Shown here: positions 37,101 through 47,457 of the stretch, piece after piece
Numbering within the stretch: position 1 is the stretch's first letter
Layout: each line of letters begins with the position of its first letter
Assembly: GCF_008085915.1 (NCBI RefSeq)
Contig: NZ_VSJK01000004.1
Location: 290,261-354,260, forward strand
Length of the DNA: 64,000 nucleotides
DNA from: Oceaniovalibus sp. ACAM 378
GTDB lineage: Bacteria > Pseudomonadota > Alphaproteobacteria > Rhodobacterales > Rhodobacteraceae
Reading direction: 5' to 3'
Made by a program: the position numbers and the translations under genes
Notes under the pieces: model-generated
Database searches by the model: none
Seen by the model: the letters and a program-made list of their open reading frames with translations, nothing else
Told to the model about the DNA's origin: nothing

Positions 37101-40100
37101 ACGGCCAGACGGTGGCCATCGATACCGAGGAGGCGCAGAAGGTCTATGACCAGATCCGAAAGGACGTAGAAAAGCAGGGCGCGGAACGGGACCCGCCGAT
37201 GACCTCAGAGCAGATCGAGGCCGAGGTCGCGCTGCGCAACCACGAGGTTTCCCTGGCCTTCAACGCCCAGTACAAGGATGCGCTCTGGGCCAAGCAGGGG
37301 AAAGGCGACGGCAGGCAGTCGGCGCTTGACGTGGCTTTCGGTTCCAACTTCGGCCCAAAGGGCAAGGCCGAGGGCGAACTGATGACGGCCATCGCCCGCA
37401 ACGACCGGCCGGGTATCCAGACCGCACGGCTGCAGATCGAGGACGCGGGCGTCTATGCCGACGATGCCGCAATCAACATGGTTTGGCGGAATCTGGATCA
37501 GGAGGCCCTTGCCGACACGACCCGCGACTACGGCGACATTCTGCGGGCCAAGGACGCCGCCGAACTGGCCGAGAAGGACAAGGCCGACGCCTTTGGCGGC
37601 GACGAGCTCAGGCGGCAGAACTTCATCCGCCAGCAGATGCTCGCGCGGGAACGGCAGTTGCGCGGGAATGCGGACGCGGTAACGAAAACCCGCTTCAACG
37701 AGCTGGGCCTGCGATACGAAAGGTCTGCCGGGCGCACCCTTGGCGCCATGATAGATGCCAACATGTCCGGCGCGTCGCAGAACGAGGCGCTGGCCCGGCT
37801 GGAGAACAAGGGCACGCTCTCCAACTATCAGCGGTTCAAGTATTCGATCGAAGGCCTCGGGACCGATGTCCCGCAGGCCAAGTCGGCCCTCGCGGCAATG
37901 ACACCGACAGAGCTCGCGGCGGCCCGTGAGCGCTGGAAGACGGAGCACGACGGCGAGTCGATCTATGGCGCGATCATCTGGGACACGAGCGGTCGCGAAC
38001 AAGGCGACCTGCTGGATCTCGCGATCTACGGCACGCCGCAGAACCTTGACGATATGGCAAAAGCGGCACAGCGGAAATTTGACCGCGACCGGGACGACGA
38101 TTCCGGCTTCGGTGCCTCTGCGACCGCGCACCAGATCCAGGCGGCACGGGACGAGCTGGCCTTCATGAATGACCAGCTTGCGGCGCTGAAGAACCCGAAA
38201 CTCACCACCCGGCAGCGGCGTGCGGCGGCGGACGGTTTTGACATCGCTGTCGAGCGCTCGCTCGGTGCCATCGAGATCCAGCGCAACACCATCGATTCGA
38301 TGGCCGACACCTGGTCGATGGTCGCCGCCATCGTGACGGCGGTGATTGTCGGCCTTTTGCTGGCGCCGGTGTCGGGCGGCGGCTCGGCGGTTGTGGCCGC
38401 GGCGCTGATCGCCTCGCTTGCGGGCACGGCTGCTGCCATCGGCACCAAGGCGCTGATCAAGGGCGGCGCCTATGGGACGGAAGAATTTGCCACTGACCTC
38501 GCCGTCGGCGCCATTGATGCCGCCTTCGCCATGCTGACGGCAGGGCTGGCCAAGGGGCTGACCGGCGGCGCCCGGGGGCTTATTACACCGGTAAGCGAGT
38601 CCGTCGTGCAGCAGTACCTGCGCAGCATGGGCCGCGTCGGGCAGGCTGCCGCCCGCGCGCAGGCCAGAGCCGCGGGCGCGGCTGCAAAGCTCGGCACTGC
38701 GGGCGCGCTTGCGCGGCAGGTCGAAGGCAAGGCGATCTTCGAGGGGATGATCAAGGCGGGCGGTTTCAAGAAGCTGTTTGCGCAAGGCACGGCGGAACTG
38801 ATCGAACAGACGGTGCAAAGCGTCCCGGCCAATCTTACCGGCGCGCTCCTGGACGAGCGGACCTGGCGCCAGCCCGGTGGGCCGATGCATGTGCTGTCGA
38901 CAACCGCGACGAGCACTGCGATGGGCATCGGCATGAGCATCGGCGTCGCCGGAGGAATGGCCGGGGGACGCAAGCTGCTTGGGCCGCTGGTCGGTCAGGT
39001 GGTCGCCGCCTTCAGCCACAACACCCCGAAACCGGACCTGCCGCCCGCGCGCGACATCCTCGGCCGGATGGGCAAACCGGAAGATCGGCTTGCCGATTTC
39101 CGTCGCTGGAAGGTGGACAATCCCGAAGGCGGTTACCGGGACTTCTATCGCCAGCGGCAGGCGACAGCCGGGGTGGAGATTCACGCCGAACAGGCGGCCC
39201 GGGATCAGGTGCGCGCGGCGCGGCAGGCCTTGCTGTCAGAACTGCCGCCAAAGGCGCGGGGCGGCTATGCGAGCGTGCCGATCCAGACACTCAGCGCTGC
39301 CGAGTTCCGCGCGATTGCGGGGGATGTACCCGGCGGGGCGGCGGTGGTCTATCGTGACGGTCAGGCGATCGTGGTGATCCGCGAAGGCGCCAACCCCTCT
39401 GCCGTCCGGCCGCTGATGGGTGAATTGCGCGACAGGGTTTTTGCCGGATCGGGCGGCATGACCCTGGAGGCCGCCCTGCCCGAGCATTACCGCGAGAGCA
39501 CCCCGATCCGCCGCGACCTCTCGCTCCCCTCTGACACGGTTCGGGTGAAACCGGTGCCCGCGCACGGTCCGATCACCGGCGTCGAGATAATTGTCGGTCC
39601 CGGTGTGCGCCCCGTCGACGTGGCGCTGCACGTGGGCGAGGTTCGGCGGATACGCGGCTGGATGGGCCGACTGGGACGTGCGCGCCAGAAACTTGCCAGC
39701 CTCGCCGGCAAGGTCGGGATCGACATGGTCAACCCCACCGACCGCGCCCGCTTCGAGGCTGCAGGTGAGGTGCGCAAGCTTGGCCCGATCATCGAGAACC
39801 GCATCCGCCGCATGATCCTTGCCTCCGATAACCCCGCCCGCCTGCGCAAGCTGGAACGCGATGTGGAGCATCTGCTGGCGCAGCAGGAACGGGCCTCGAA
39901 GATCCTCTCGGGCGACGTCACCGCCGAGCCGCGCGGCTATGTGGCAGCCGAAGGCCTGAACGAGGACGCAACACCCACGCGCAGCAAGGACGCCGACGAG
40001 ACCGCAACGCGAGAGAGGCCCGAGGCACAGCCCCTCCGCCCGGACGCACAGGCCGCTCGGCGCACCGGGGGCGAGGGTCCGGCGACGCGGCCGGACGTGT

Positions 40101-41176
40101 CACGCGCAAAGGAGGTCACCGCCCTCGTCCCGGTCAATGCCAAGGCGCCCCCGCCCCCCGACCCGCTGTCACAGATCATCGACTTCACCGGTCGGCTCGA
40201 GTCCGCCCGCAAGCGGCTGGATGAACTTCGTCGGCGCGCCGCGTCCGACATCGACAGCCAGCGACACCTCGGCAACATCGCCGGTGACGAGAACCGTCTT
40301 ATGCGGCATCTGGACCGGGTTTTGGAACAGATGCGGGAAGAGTTCGACCTGCCGTGGTCGAAACTCGAGATGGATCTCGATAACAACGACCACGTGCTGG
40401 CGCTCCTGCGGCACGCCGAAACCGAACTCGCGCGCCACGATCAGGGGGCCATCCGTTTTTCCCGGGAACAGCTGATCTTGCTGCGGTCCTACCGGCACGT
40501 GGGCGGCGAGGTGCTCGGGTTCGATGCGATCAGCCGTCGTCACGCCTTGGAACTGGAAATCCGTGCCGCAGAGCATTCGGTTTCGCGCCTGCGCCGGACC
40601 ATCGAACACCTGAAGAGCGCGCCCCATCTCACCTTTAACGGCGTGCCGCTCAGTCGTAAGCTGCCGCTGCCCGGAATTGTCCAGAAAAAAGGCGCTGACG
40701 GCTGGGGTTACCGCCCGCCCAGAACGAGCGACACCACCTCATACTGGAGCGAGATGCGGCACCGCCACGGCTATCAGGCAGAGCTGCGCCTTGCCAACCA
40801 CATCGCCGACAACCTTGGAGAGCACGTGGTCTGGTACGGCGACCACGTCACTGCCTCGCATGGCGCAGATGTGATCTCGGTGGACCCGACGACGGGCCGG
40901 GTGACGCTCTGGGACGCGAAGTTCCGCGAAAGCGGCGCGGTGCAGCCCATGTCGGACACCTTCGCCGAACCCGGCAAACTTGCCAAGGCTCTGGAGGAGG
41001 CCCAGCAGGTGATCACCAATCACCCGCGGCTCTCACCCGAACTCAAGGCCAAGGCACTGGCTAACCTGAGCAAGGGCAAGTATCGGATCGCGACCCATAC
41101 CGCGAAGGCGCCGGGCCCCGGCGATGCCGGTGTCTATCCGGCGACGATGGGCGAAGTACGGGAGGATGCGAAATGA
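34127..41176 (+). CDS. Giant candidate eCIS effector: annexin-type repeats plus PD-(D/E)XK nuclease signature
   Basis: A 2349-residue protein, GTG start overlapping the ATPase stop. Residues 1-330 are Ala/Pro-rich and probably disordered. Residues 490-560 are Ala/Lys/Gln-rich and helical. From about 820 to 1310 there are annexin-like repeats: KTGTD near 840, GWGTD near 912, GLGTD near 1243, plus one degenerate copy. Each clear one has an acidic residue 38-39 positions after the Thr, the spacing of annexin type II calcium sites. Residues about 1396-1446 hold two Gly/Ala-rich membrane-like helices. The C-terminus (2215-2349) carries E2219, GAD2248, then WD2263AK2265, fitting a restriction-endonuclease fold. 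I infer a membrane-interacting nuclease toxin carried by the particle. No DUF4157 protease motif was seen. Confidence 0.65.
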   Translation: MSASRRPLAEHAPVQGTSIATPTGKPAAIASITPFMAHGPLWAKRAAAQTATDPQVQAAFRGMQARAGNAAAASLRRNGAAPGAGGVHPATVADPNAPPTAETAGETTAKVSTKGKPGEGKVEAATAPDGADSSSDANGAMASVEPAPPGAAPASQQFMEATPEGTVLGPEEVAQKAARAARAMTRPDIAARLDATGAIDTASASAAARAEARLRIATRAPRGFAGGAPRPGAAPKIDPGPIPEAMTALKNKTARPLGEQKLPEVTRSPRGTLPDLSAPVLTPGQVRLVRLGPMAIKLFPLSDAEEKQLLDIRTRLENGQTAKAPAPEPPAKESPTPPAPKIPVADRSDAQDPVGKDAAKTPAKLPAEPDAKLKGPDGKPIAPDVAPPAPVPPTSVPIEDTPVSGVDITPEQQIVFEGVVGEIVGKADEMTGKVVEEAAGHHSVYKDGVLNRIAPEIELPGEKPAIKSALVAQAGLLGDSLGLTKTQIGEAVTLRKQAVATQRKAAEAKTDAAAKGAADKATAETTQVAEQSQASIEQMQRAIARDKAAAMARRPKPTARERVEDTVKKIREDVAKETGRYNIQFENRKSGISEAVRKQSAAYRMALLQDEIFYGRDRESSFWDHYRDMARARRWADGEIRKLKAVETHMGLAAQKTTDLYIAELAASGRIAFSDLRIWAKSQDFATEDWFGQLDSKLATWEKDAKGESDAFAAGQAQTLRISLAQDLARYNELAAKLKSGDKEAAATYLKSLDEERRTVVLAMASGDVVAGLALGIREDVRRDKQAGLDLAFEAKVMGLPDTPTILRGTLAKLLPSVQPGWDVQKAAEQIFKYGADKTGTDEAKVLGALEGLTPLAVKALRIQYPLLDRGRSLDAALRDEFNSEEMEAANALLEGKVVEGAVGSLRSAFSGWGTDKEAAQHILRTLSTEDRKEVVKLYKTRYGVSLESEIQSEWGLGGDEKGNLELLSEGRIAEADAHAIGATLLVRENPDGQTVAIDTEEAQKVYDQIRKDVEKQGAERDPPMTSEQIEAEVALRNHEVSLAFNAQYKDALWAKQGKGDGRQSALDVAFGSNFGPKGKAEGELMTAIARNDRPGIQTARLQIEDAGVYADDAAINMVWRNLDQEALADTTRDYGDILRAKDAAELAEKDKADAFGGDELRRQNFIRQQMLARERQLRGNADAVTKTRFNELGLRYERSAGRTLGAMIDANMSGASQNEALARLENKGTLSNYQRFKYSIEGLGTDVPQAKSALAAMTPTELAAARERWKTEHDGESIYGAIIWDTSGREQGDLLDLAIYGTPQNLDDMAKAAQRKFDRDRDDDSGFGASATAHQIQAARDELAFMNDQLAALKNPKLTTRQRRAAADGFDIAVERSLGAIEIQRNTIDSMADTWSMVAAIVTAVIVGLLLAPVSGGGSAVVAAALIASLAGTAAAIGTKALIKGGAYGTEEFATDLAVGAIDAAFAMLTAGLAKGLTGGARGLITPVSESVVQQYLRSMGRVGQAAARAQARAAGAAAKLGTAGALARQVEGKAIFEGMIKAGGFKKLFAQGTAELIEQTVQSVPANLTGALLDERTWRQPGGPMHVLSTTATSTAMGIGMSIGVAGGMAGGRKLLGPLVGQVVAAFSHNTPKPDLPPARDILGRMGKPEDRLADFRRWKVDNPEGGYRDFYRQRQATAGVEIHAEQAARDQVRAARQALLSELPPKARGGYASVPIQTLSAAEFRAIAGDVPGGAAVVYRDGQAIVVIREGANPSAVRPLMGELRDRVFAGSGGMTLEAALPEHYRESTPIRRDLSLPSDTVRVKPVPAHGPITGVEIIVGPGVRPVDVALHVGEVRRIRGWMGRLGRARQKLASLAGKVGIDMVNPTDRARFEAAGEVRKLGPIIENRIRRMILASDNPARLRKLERDVEHLLAQQERASKILSGDVTAEPRGYVAAEGLNEDATPTRSKDADETATRERPEAQPLRPDAQAARRTGGEGPATRPDVSRAKEVTALVPVNAKAPPPPDPLSQIIDFTGRLESARKRLDELRRRAASDIDSQRHLGNIAGDENRLMRHLDRVLEQMREEFDLPWSKLEMDLDNNDHVLALLRHAETELARHDQGAIRFSREQLILLRSYRHVGGEVLGFDAISRRHALELEIRAAEHSVSRLRRTIEHLKSAPHLTFNGVPLSRKLPLPGIVQKKGADGWGYRPPRTSDTTSYWSEMRHRHGYQAELRLANHIADNLGEHVVWYGDHVTASHGADVISVDPTTGRVTLWDAKFRESGAVQPMSDTFAEPGKLAKALEEAQQVITNHPRLSPELKAKALANLSKGKYRIATHTAKAPGPGDAGVYPATMGEVREDAK

Positions 41177-41191
41177 GCGGGAGGATGGCGC

Positions 41192-41911
41192 ATGGGCTTT
41201 GACCCCGATCGCGAGCGTCAGGGGCTCGAGAGCTTCGGTCTGAAGTTCCACCTTGAAACGCGCTATGAGGATTATCTGCCCGATGCCGTCGGCAACGCGG
41301 CGGTGATGGGGCTGAACGCCGCCGTCATGGCGTTGGTCCTGCGCATGGATGAGCCGGGAATGCGTCTTGTCTGGAAGATGCGCGACTGGCTGGAGGATGC
41401 GATTCAGCGCGATGAGCAGTTTGGCAAATTCCCGGAATTTGCCGCTGCGCAGCGCTATGAGGCCTATGGCCTCACGCTCTGGCTGACGGAGGAGACCTGG
41501 GCGCCCGACATCTATGCGCTGGCCCTCGACCGCTACGATCGGCTCTTTGCGCAGCCCGACCAATCCAACCCGGACCGCATCCGCGATGGGGCCGCGGCGG
41601 CCTATCTGCGCGATGCGGCGCTGGCCAATGCGGGCGCGCGCGGCCTTGATCTGCTTAAGCGGATTGGTGGTGCCCGGAACGACGCGCTGCTGGCCACCGC
41701 CGCCGACTTCTGCCGTTCCGGAACGCGGACACCGGAGGCGGATCAGGTCATCGGTGCTCGCCTGGACGAAGACTGGTTCGGACGGGGCAGCAACATCCAG
41801 GGCGCGCTCTGGCTCAAGGCATTGCTGCTGGTCCCCGGCCGCACCACTGGCTCCCGGGACACCCTCGCCGCGGCGTCGGCGCTCATGGAACAGGCGCGAA
41901 CCCAGCCGTAG
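41192..41911 (+). CDS. Unrecognised helical protein after the effector; possible immunity or chaperone protein
   Basis: A 239-residue protein behind a GGGAGGA site, 15 bp after the effector stop and last in the array. It is mostly helical and rich in aromatic and acidic residues (HLETRYEDYLPDAVGN, VWKMRDWLEDAIQRDEQ, LTEETWAPDIYALALDRYDR). It has no signal peptide, membrane helix or known motif. Placement directly behind a nuclease-bearing protein suggests an immunity protein that protects the producing cell, or a loading chaperone. Both are inference. Confidence 0.6.
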   Translation: MGFDPDRERQGLESFGLKFHLETRYEDYLPDAVGNAAVMGLNAAVMALVLRMDEPGMRLVWKMRDWLEDAIQRDEQFGKFPEFAAAQRYEAYGLTLWLTEETWAPDIYALALDRYDRLFAQPDQSNPDRIRDGAAAAYLRDAALANAGARGLDLLKRIGGARNDALLATAADFCRSGTRTPEADQVIGARLDEDWFGRGSNIQGALWLKALLLVPGRTTGSRDTLAAASALMEQARTQP

Positions 41912-43500
<1,589 letters not shown>

Positions 43501-43575
43501 ACCCCTTCTTTTGAGTGAATGTCTCCTCGTCCGGTCAGGTGCCGGGCGGGGCCTTGCGTATATCTGAGGAATAAC

Positions 43576-44595
43576 ATGTCGTCTGAACGCCCCGTCATAT
43601 CGTGCAAAAATATTTGGAAAGTTTTTGGGGACGACCCCGAAGGATACCTTGCCAAAATGCCGCCCGATATGTCGTTCGATGAAATGAGCGAAGACGGGTA
43701 CATCGCAGGCGTCAAAGACGTATCGCTTGATGTTAACAAGGGCGAGATGCTGGTGATCATGGGCCTCTCCGGGTCTGGAAAATCCACGCTTGTGCGCTGT
43801 TTTTCCCGGCTGCACGACATTACAAGCGGCACGATCGAGGTTGCAGGGCAGGACATCATGTCCTTGGCCGAAAAAGACCTGATTGAACTGCGCCGCTCGA
43901 AGATGGGGATGGTGTTTCAATCCTTTGGATTGCTGCCGCACCGCTCTGTGCTCGAAAATATTGCCTTTCCGCTGGAAATGCGCGGCCAGGACAAACACAC
44001 CCGACGCGAACGCGCTCTAGAGGTGATCAAACTTGTCGGCCTGGAGGGCCGCGAGGATTTCTTCCCGCGCGAGCTGTCTGGCGGACAACAGCAACGCGTC
44101 GGCATCGCCCGGTCCCTGGCGATCGAGCCTGATATCTGGTTCCTGGACGAGCCGTTTTCGGCGCTTGATCCCCTGATCCGCAAAGAAATGCAGGACGAAT
44201 TCCTACGCCTGCAACAATTGCTCAAAAAAACCATCGTGTTTATCACCCATGATTTCGATGAGGCCCTGCGCCTTGCTGACCGTATCGCCATCATGAAGGA
44301 AGGTGCGATCGAGCAATGCGATACCCCCGATAAAATCGTTCTGAAGCCTGCCACCGAATATGTGCGCAAGTTCACCGAAGACGTCGATAAGGCCCGCGTG
44401 GTTCGTGCCGGCGGCCTGGCCGAGGCCGATCAAACTGGCACAGGTGATCCTGTGGATGCGTCCCAAACCGTTCGCAAGATGGCCCGAATGTTGGTCGATG
44501 ATACCCGCGATTTCATACCTGTTTCCCGCGCAGGCAAACCTATTGGTGCGCTGTCACGGGCCGAAGCACTGGATGTTCTATTGGGGGATCAGTGA
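43576..44595 (+). CDS. Glycine betaine-type ABC transporter ATP-binding protein (ProV/OpuAA-like)
   Basis: 339 residues from the ATG at 43576, preceded by GAGGA; the upstream 19 in-frame codons are not needed. The N-terminal part (CKNIWKVFGDDPEG) is typical of ProV. Walker A is GLSGSGKST, the Q-loop VFQSFGLLPHRSVLEN, the signature LSGGQQQR, Walker B WFLDEP and the H-loop ITHDFDEA. A C-terminal segment (ASQTVRKMARML to the end) resembles a single CBS-type regulatory half. It energises import with the downstream fused permease. The stop overlaps the next start (TGATG). Confidence 0.9.
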   Translation: MSSERPVISCKNIWKVFGDDPEGYLAKMPPDMSFDEMSEDGYIAGVKDVSLDVNKGEMLVIMGLSGSGKSTLVRCFSRLHDITSGTIEVAGQDIMSLAEKDLIELRRSKMGMVFQSFGLLPHRSVLENIAFPLEMRGQDKHTRRERALEVIKLVGLEGREDFFPRELSGGQQQRVGIARSLAIEPDIWFLDEPFSALDPLIRKEMQDEFLRLQQLLKKTIVFITHDFDEALRLADRIAIMKEGAIEQCDTPDKIVLKPATEYVRKFTEDVDKARVVRAGGLAEADQTGTGDPVDASQTVRKMARMLVDDTRDFIPVSRAGKPIGALSRAEALDVLLGDQ

Positions 44596-46562
44596 TGGTT
44601 GCCCTGTCGAAGAAGACTGCCGAAGCGATCACTTGTAACCGCGCCGCGATGCTGCTTCTCGCCGTTGCTGTGATCCTGACGACCTTGCAATATGCAGCCG
44701 TTTTGCCTGCATGGCTGCACCGTATCCCCGATGCAATGGTCCCGCCTTTCGCGGCATGGCTGGACGTGGTTTTCAACTTTGTTAAAGACGATCTTGGACT
44801 ACTTAAGTTTACCCGGTTCTTTACGGAGGGTTTGGAAAATGTACTCGATACTACGGGTAATATTTTCTTCGGCAAATACCGCTGGCCCCACTTAGGCCCG
44901 ATGCCTTGGACTGCGGTTGCGGGTGTTGCCGCCGTTATAGGCTATTCCCTTGGTGGCTGGCGTTTGGCGTTGCTGGGCGGTGGTACATTCGTTTGGACAG
45001 CGTTGATCGGCCAGTGGAATATCGCGATGGAAACCATGTCGGTTCTGGTCGTGGCTGCCCCTTTGGCCTTTGTCATCGGTCTGTCATTCGGCATTGCCGC
45101 TTGGAAGTATGCTTGGGTCAATAAGGCGATAAGGCCCGTCTTATCGGTCCTACAAACGCTGCCGTTTTTCACGTATCTATTGCCGGCCGTGATTTTCTTT
45201 AAGGTCGGACCAACGGCGGGTGCCATGGCCACTATTGTCTATGCTATTCCCCCAATGATCCTGATGACGACGCTTGGCCTGCAAAAAGTACCACTTGAAG
45301 TCATCGAGGCAGGGAAAATGGCCGGCTGCACCAGATTTCAAATGCTACGCCACGTTTATATCCCGTCAGCTCGGGGCGATATTCTGGTTGGCGTTAACCA
45401 GGTCATCATGCTGTGTCTGGCGATGGTCGTATTGACCGCCTTTATCGGGATGCCCGGCCTTGGGGCAAAACTTCTTGCGATGATGGGGAGTTTCAAACTT
45501 GGACGCTCGTTGGAAATTGGCATCACAATCGTATTGCTTGCCGTAACGCTTGACCGCATGTCCAAGGCTTGGGCCGTCAAACAGCCCGTGCATTTCGATA
45601 AAGGAACGTCATGGTTTTGCCGTCACAAGACGCTTGTATCGGCTTTGTGCGTCATTGTCGGCTTCACCCTGCTCTCAAAGGTTGTGCCCATCGCCGGAAC
45701 CATCGAGCGAGGACAAGACTTTAGCCAGGGTAAGGAATTGGATAATTTCATCAAATGGTTACTTGCTGTCGATGGCGTGCAAAGTGTCACCTATGGCATT
45801 CGCTATGTCTTGAACGTGTGGGTTTTGAACCCATTTCGCGACTTCATGCTGTCGATTCCGACACCTGCGATGATCATGATGGTTGTGGCATTTGCGGTCT
45901 GGTTGGGCGGACGGCGTCAGGGCATCATCGCCGCAATTTTCTTTGGTCTGATAGCCCTTTCAGGCTGGTGGGACCGGTCCATAATCACATTGTATTCGGT
46001 GTTGGCCGCCGTTTCGATCGCGATGCTTCTCGGTATCCCGCTTGGAATTTGGGCATCGCAGTCTGATAAATGGTCGCGCCGGATACTGATCGCCTGCGAT
46101 ACGGCGCAAACATTCCCAAGTTTCATTTATCTGATCCCCGCAATCATGTTATTCGGGATTACAGCCACCGCGGTTGTAGGCTCGATCCTGATCTTCGCAA
46201 TGGTTCCGTTGACCCGCTATACTATCGAGGGGCTGCGCACCGTGCCGCCGGAAATGACTGAGGCGGCGGACATGGCTGGTGCAACCCGCATGCAGAAGTT
46301 GGTGAATGTCCAATTGCCTCTGGCTTTGCCAACTATGGCTGTTGGGTTTAACCAAGCGATCATGTTTGCCTTTTTTATGGTTATCATCGCCGCGTTTATT
46401 GGAACCCAGGATCTGGGACAAGAATTGCAACGCACCCTTGCAGGGACGGACCTTGGAAAGAACTTTGTCCTTGGGATCTGCGTATCACTTATGGCGCTCA
46501 CTTTTGATGTGGTTATCATGAAATGGGCGACGGATAAGAAACACGCTCTGGGCCTCGCATAG
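44595..46562 (+). CDS. Fused double permease of glycine betaine-type ABC transporter (ProW-ProW)
   Basis: 655 residues from the ATG at 44595. It contains two complete binding-protein-dependent permease domains in one chain. The first EAA loop is at about residues 236-255 (EVIEAGKMAGCTRFQMLRHV), the second at about 552-575 (EMTEAADMAGATRMQKLVNV). About 12-14 membrane helices are visible. A normal ProW is about half this size and works as a dimer; here the two halves are covalently joined. It completes the binding protein, ATPase and permease operon. Confidence 0.9.
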   Translation: MVALSKKTAEAITCNRAAMLLLAVAVILTTLQYAAVLPAWLHRIPDAMVPPFAAWLDVVFNFVKDDLGLLKFTRFFTEGLENVLDTTGNIFFGKYRWPHLGPMPWTAVAGVAAVIGYSLGGWRLALLGGGTFVWTALIGQWNIAMETMSVLVVAAPLAFVIGLSFGIAAWKYAWVNKAIRPVLSVLQTLPFFTYLLPAVIFFKVGPTAGAMATIVYAIPPMILMTTLGLQKVPLEVIEAGKMAGCTRFQMLRHVYIPSARGDILVGVNQVIMLCLAMVVLTAFIGMPGLGAKLLAMMGSFKLGRSLEIGITIVLLAVTLDRMSKAWAVKQPVHFDKGTSWFCRHKTLVSALCVIVGFTLLSKVVPIAGTIERGQDFSQGKELDNFIKWLLAVDGVQSVTYGIRYVLNVWVLNPFRDFMLSIPTPAMIMMVVAFAVWLGGRRQGIIAAIFFGLIALSGWWDRSIITLYSVLAAVSIAMLLGIPLGIWASQSDKWSRRILIACDTAQTFPSFIYLIPAIMLFGITATAVVGSILIFAMVPLTRYTIEGLRTVPPEMTEAADMAGATRMQKLVNVQLPLALPTMAVGFNQAIMFAFFMVIIAAFIGTQDLGQELQRTLAGTDLGKNFVLGICVSLMALTFDVVIMKWATDKKHALGLA

Positions 46563-46567
46563 AGGCT

Positions 46568-46900
46568 GGTGAATAGCCACAAACTATCGTCAGTTGCACA
46601 TCCAGTCGTTCGGCCACGTCCTCGCCGATCAGCACCTTCTGCTTGCCGGCGTGCTCCAGGTGGTCCGGTTCGATGATCCCTTCGACGCGCTCGAGATGCG
46701 GCGGAAAGCCTTAGCGGGGCCGGGACACCCGCTTCTCCGGTGAAGCCCGGCCCTCGCCGACCTGCGCCCGTAGCGCCGGGAGAGCCGTCTCGATCTCCTC
46801 GAAGAGGAAAGCCTGCTGCGCATCCGCAGCACCCGTCGTGGCAGAACCAGGCCTCTCGGACCGTCGTGCGAACCGCGCCCGGTCGTAAGTGAACTGCTCC
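46568..46900 (-). pseudogene. IS66-family transposase (TnpC) remnant
   Basis: On the minus strand, one frame reads RARFARRSERPGS, then AFLFEEIETALPALRA, KRVSRPR, an in-frame TAA at about 46711, then FPPHLERVEGIIEPDHLE and LIGEDVAERLDV. This is the N-terminal zinc-finger-proximal part of IS66 TnpC (compare 'LPRVERVIEP' and 'IGEDRAERLD'). The catalytic DDE part is missing, so the element is dead. It lies directly behind the permease gene, marking an old insertion at the boundary. Confidence 0.7.
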
Positions 46901-47301
46901 GGGTTTGCCGGAGGCTCCCACTCATGAGTAGGATGGAGCATCATCCGACGCAGAGGCAAACTTCTACGCGGCTCTGGAAAGATCAGATAGGGCCGCGTAA
47001 CTAACACAGATCAGCCTCCGGCAAGCCCGGCGCCGTAATCCGACGTCACGCGCGCCATTGAGTGACGCAGGGTGTTGCCTGCCGTCGGAGAACCGCTCAA
47101 GCGGGAGATCGCGGGGTGGGAATTGTGTAGGTCAGCTGGGTCTATGGGGATTTGACGCGGTTGAATGCCTTTGTTCTTGCTGGGCAGGTTGTCTTCCACC
47201 ATTCTCTGACGCGTTCGAATAGTCCAATAAGTGTCGCCTCCAGCTTCATTCCGCCCTGGGGCGGGAACCATTTTCTGCTTGGTGTGTTTGATCCCCGGTG
47301 A
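46901..47301. other. Intergenic/degenerate stretch beside the IS66 remnant
   Basis: No convincing complete gene. A minus-strand frame at 47142-47414 (ending FERVREWWKTTCPARTKAF) has a protein-like flavour but overlaps the esterase frame and was not recognised. The area probably contains further IS66-derived or rearranged sequence. Confidence 0.35.
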
Positions 47302-47457
47302 CCAATAACGGGCTCCAGAAAAGGAAAACTCATTTCGATATCCTCAAATCTCCCTAATCGACTGACTGTCCTTGACAATTTTGGAACCGACCCCGGCTCG
47401 CTGAGTGCGGACACCTATATTCCGAAAAACTTCCCAAAAAACGGCCCGCTCGTAGTC

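Noticed and set aside
7771..41911. Possibility that the array is a prophage or a type VI secretion system
   Set aside because: No capsid, portal, terminase, integrase or lysis genes, and no TssJLM membrane-complex genes. AAA+, cap (DUF4255) and tape-measure-family genes point to eCIS.
47142..47414. 90-codon minus-strand frame ending in VREWWKTTCPARTKAF
   Set aside because: Overlaps the esterase reading frame and could not be tied to any family; possibly a remnant but unsupported.
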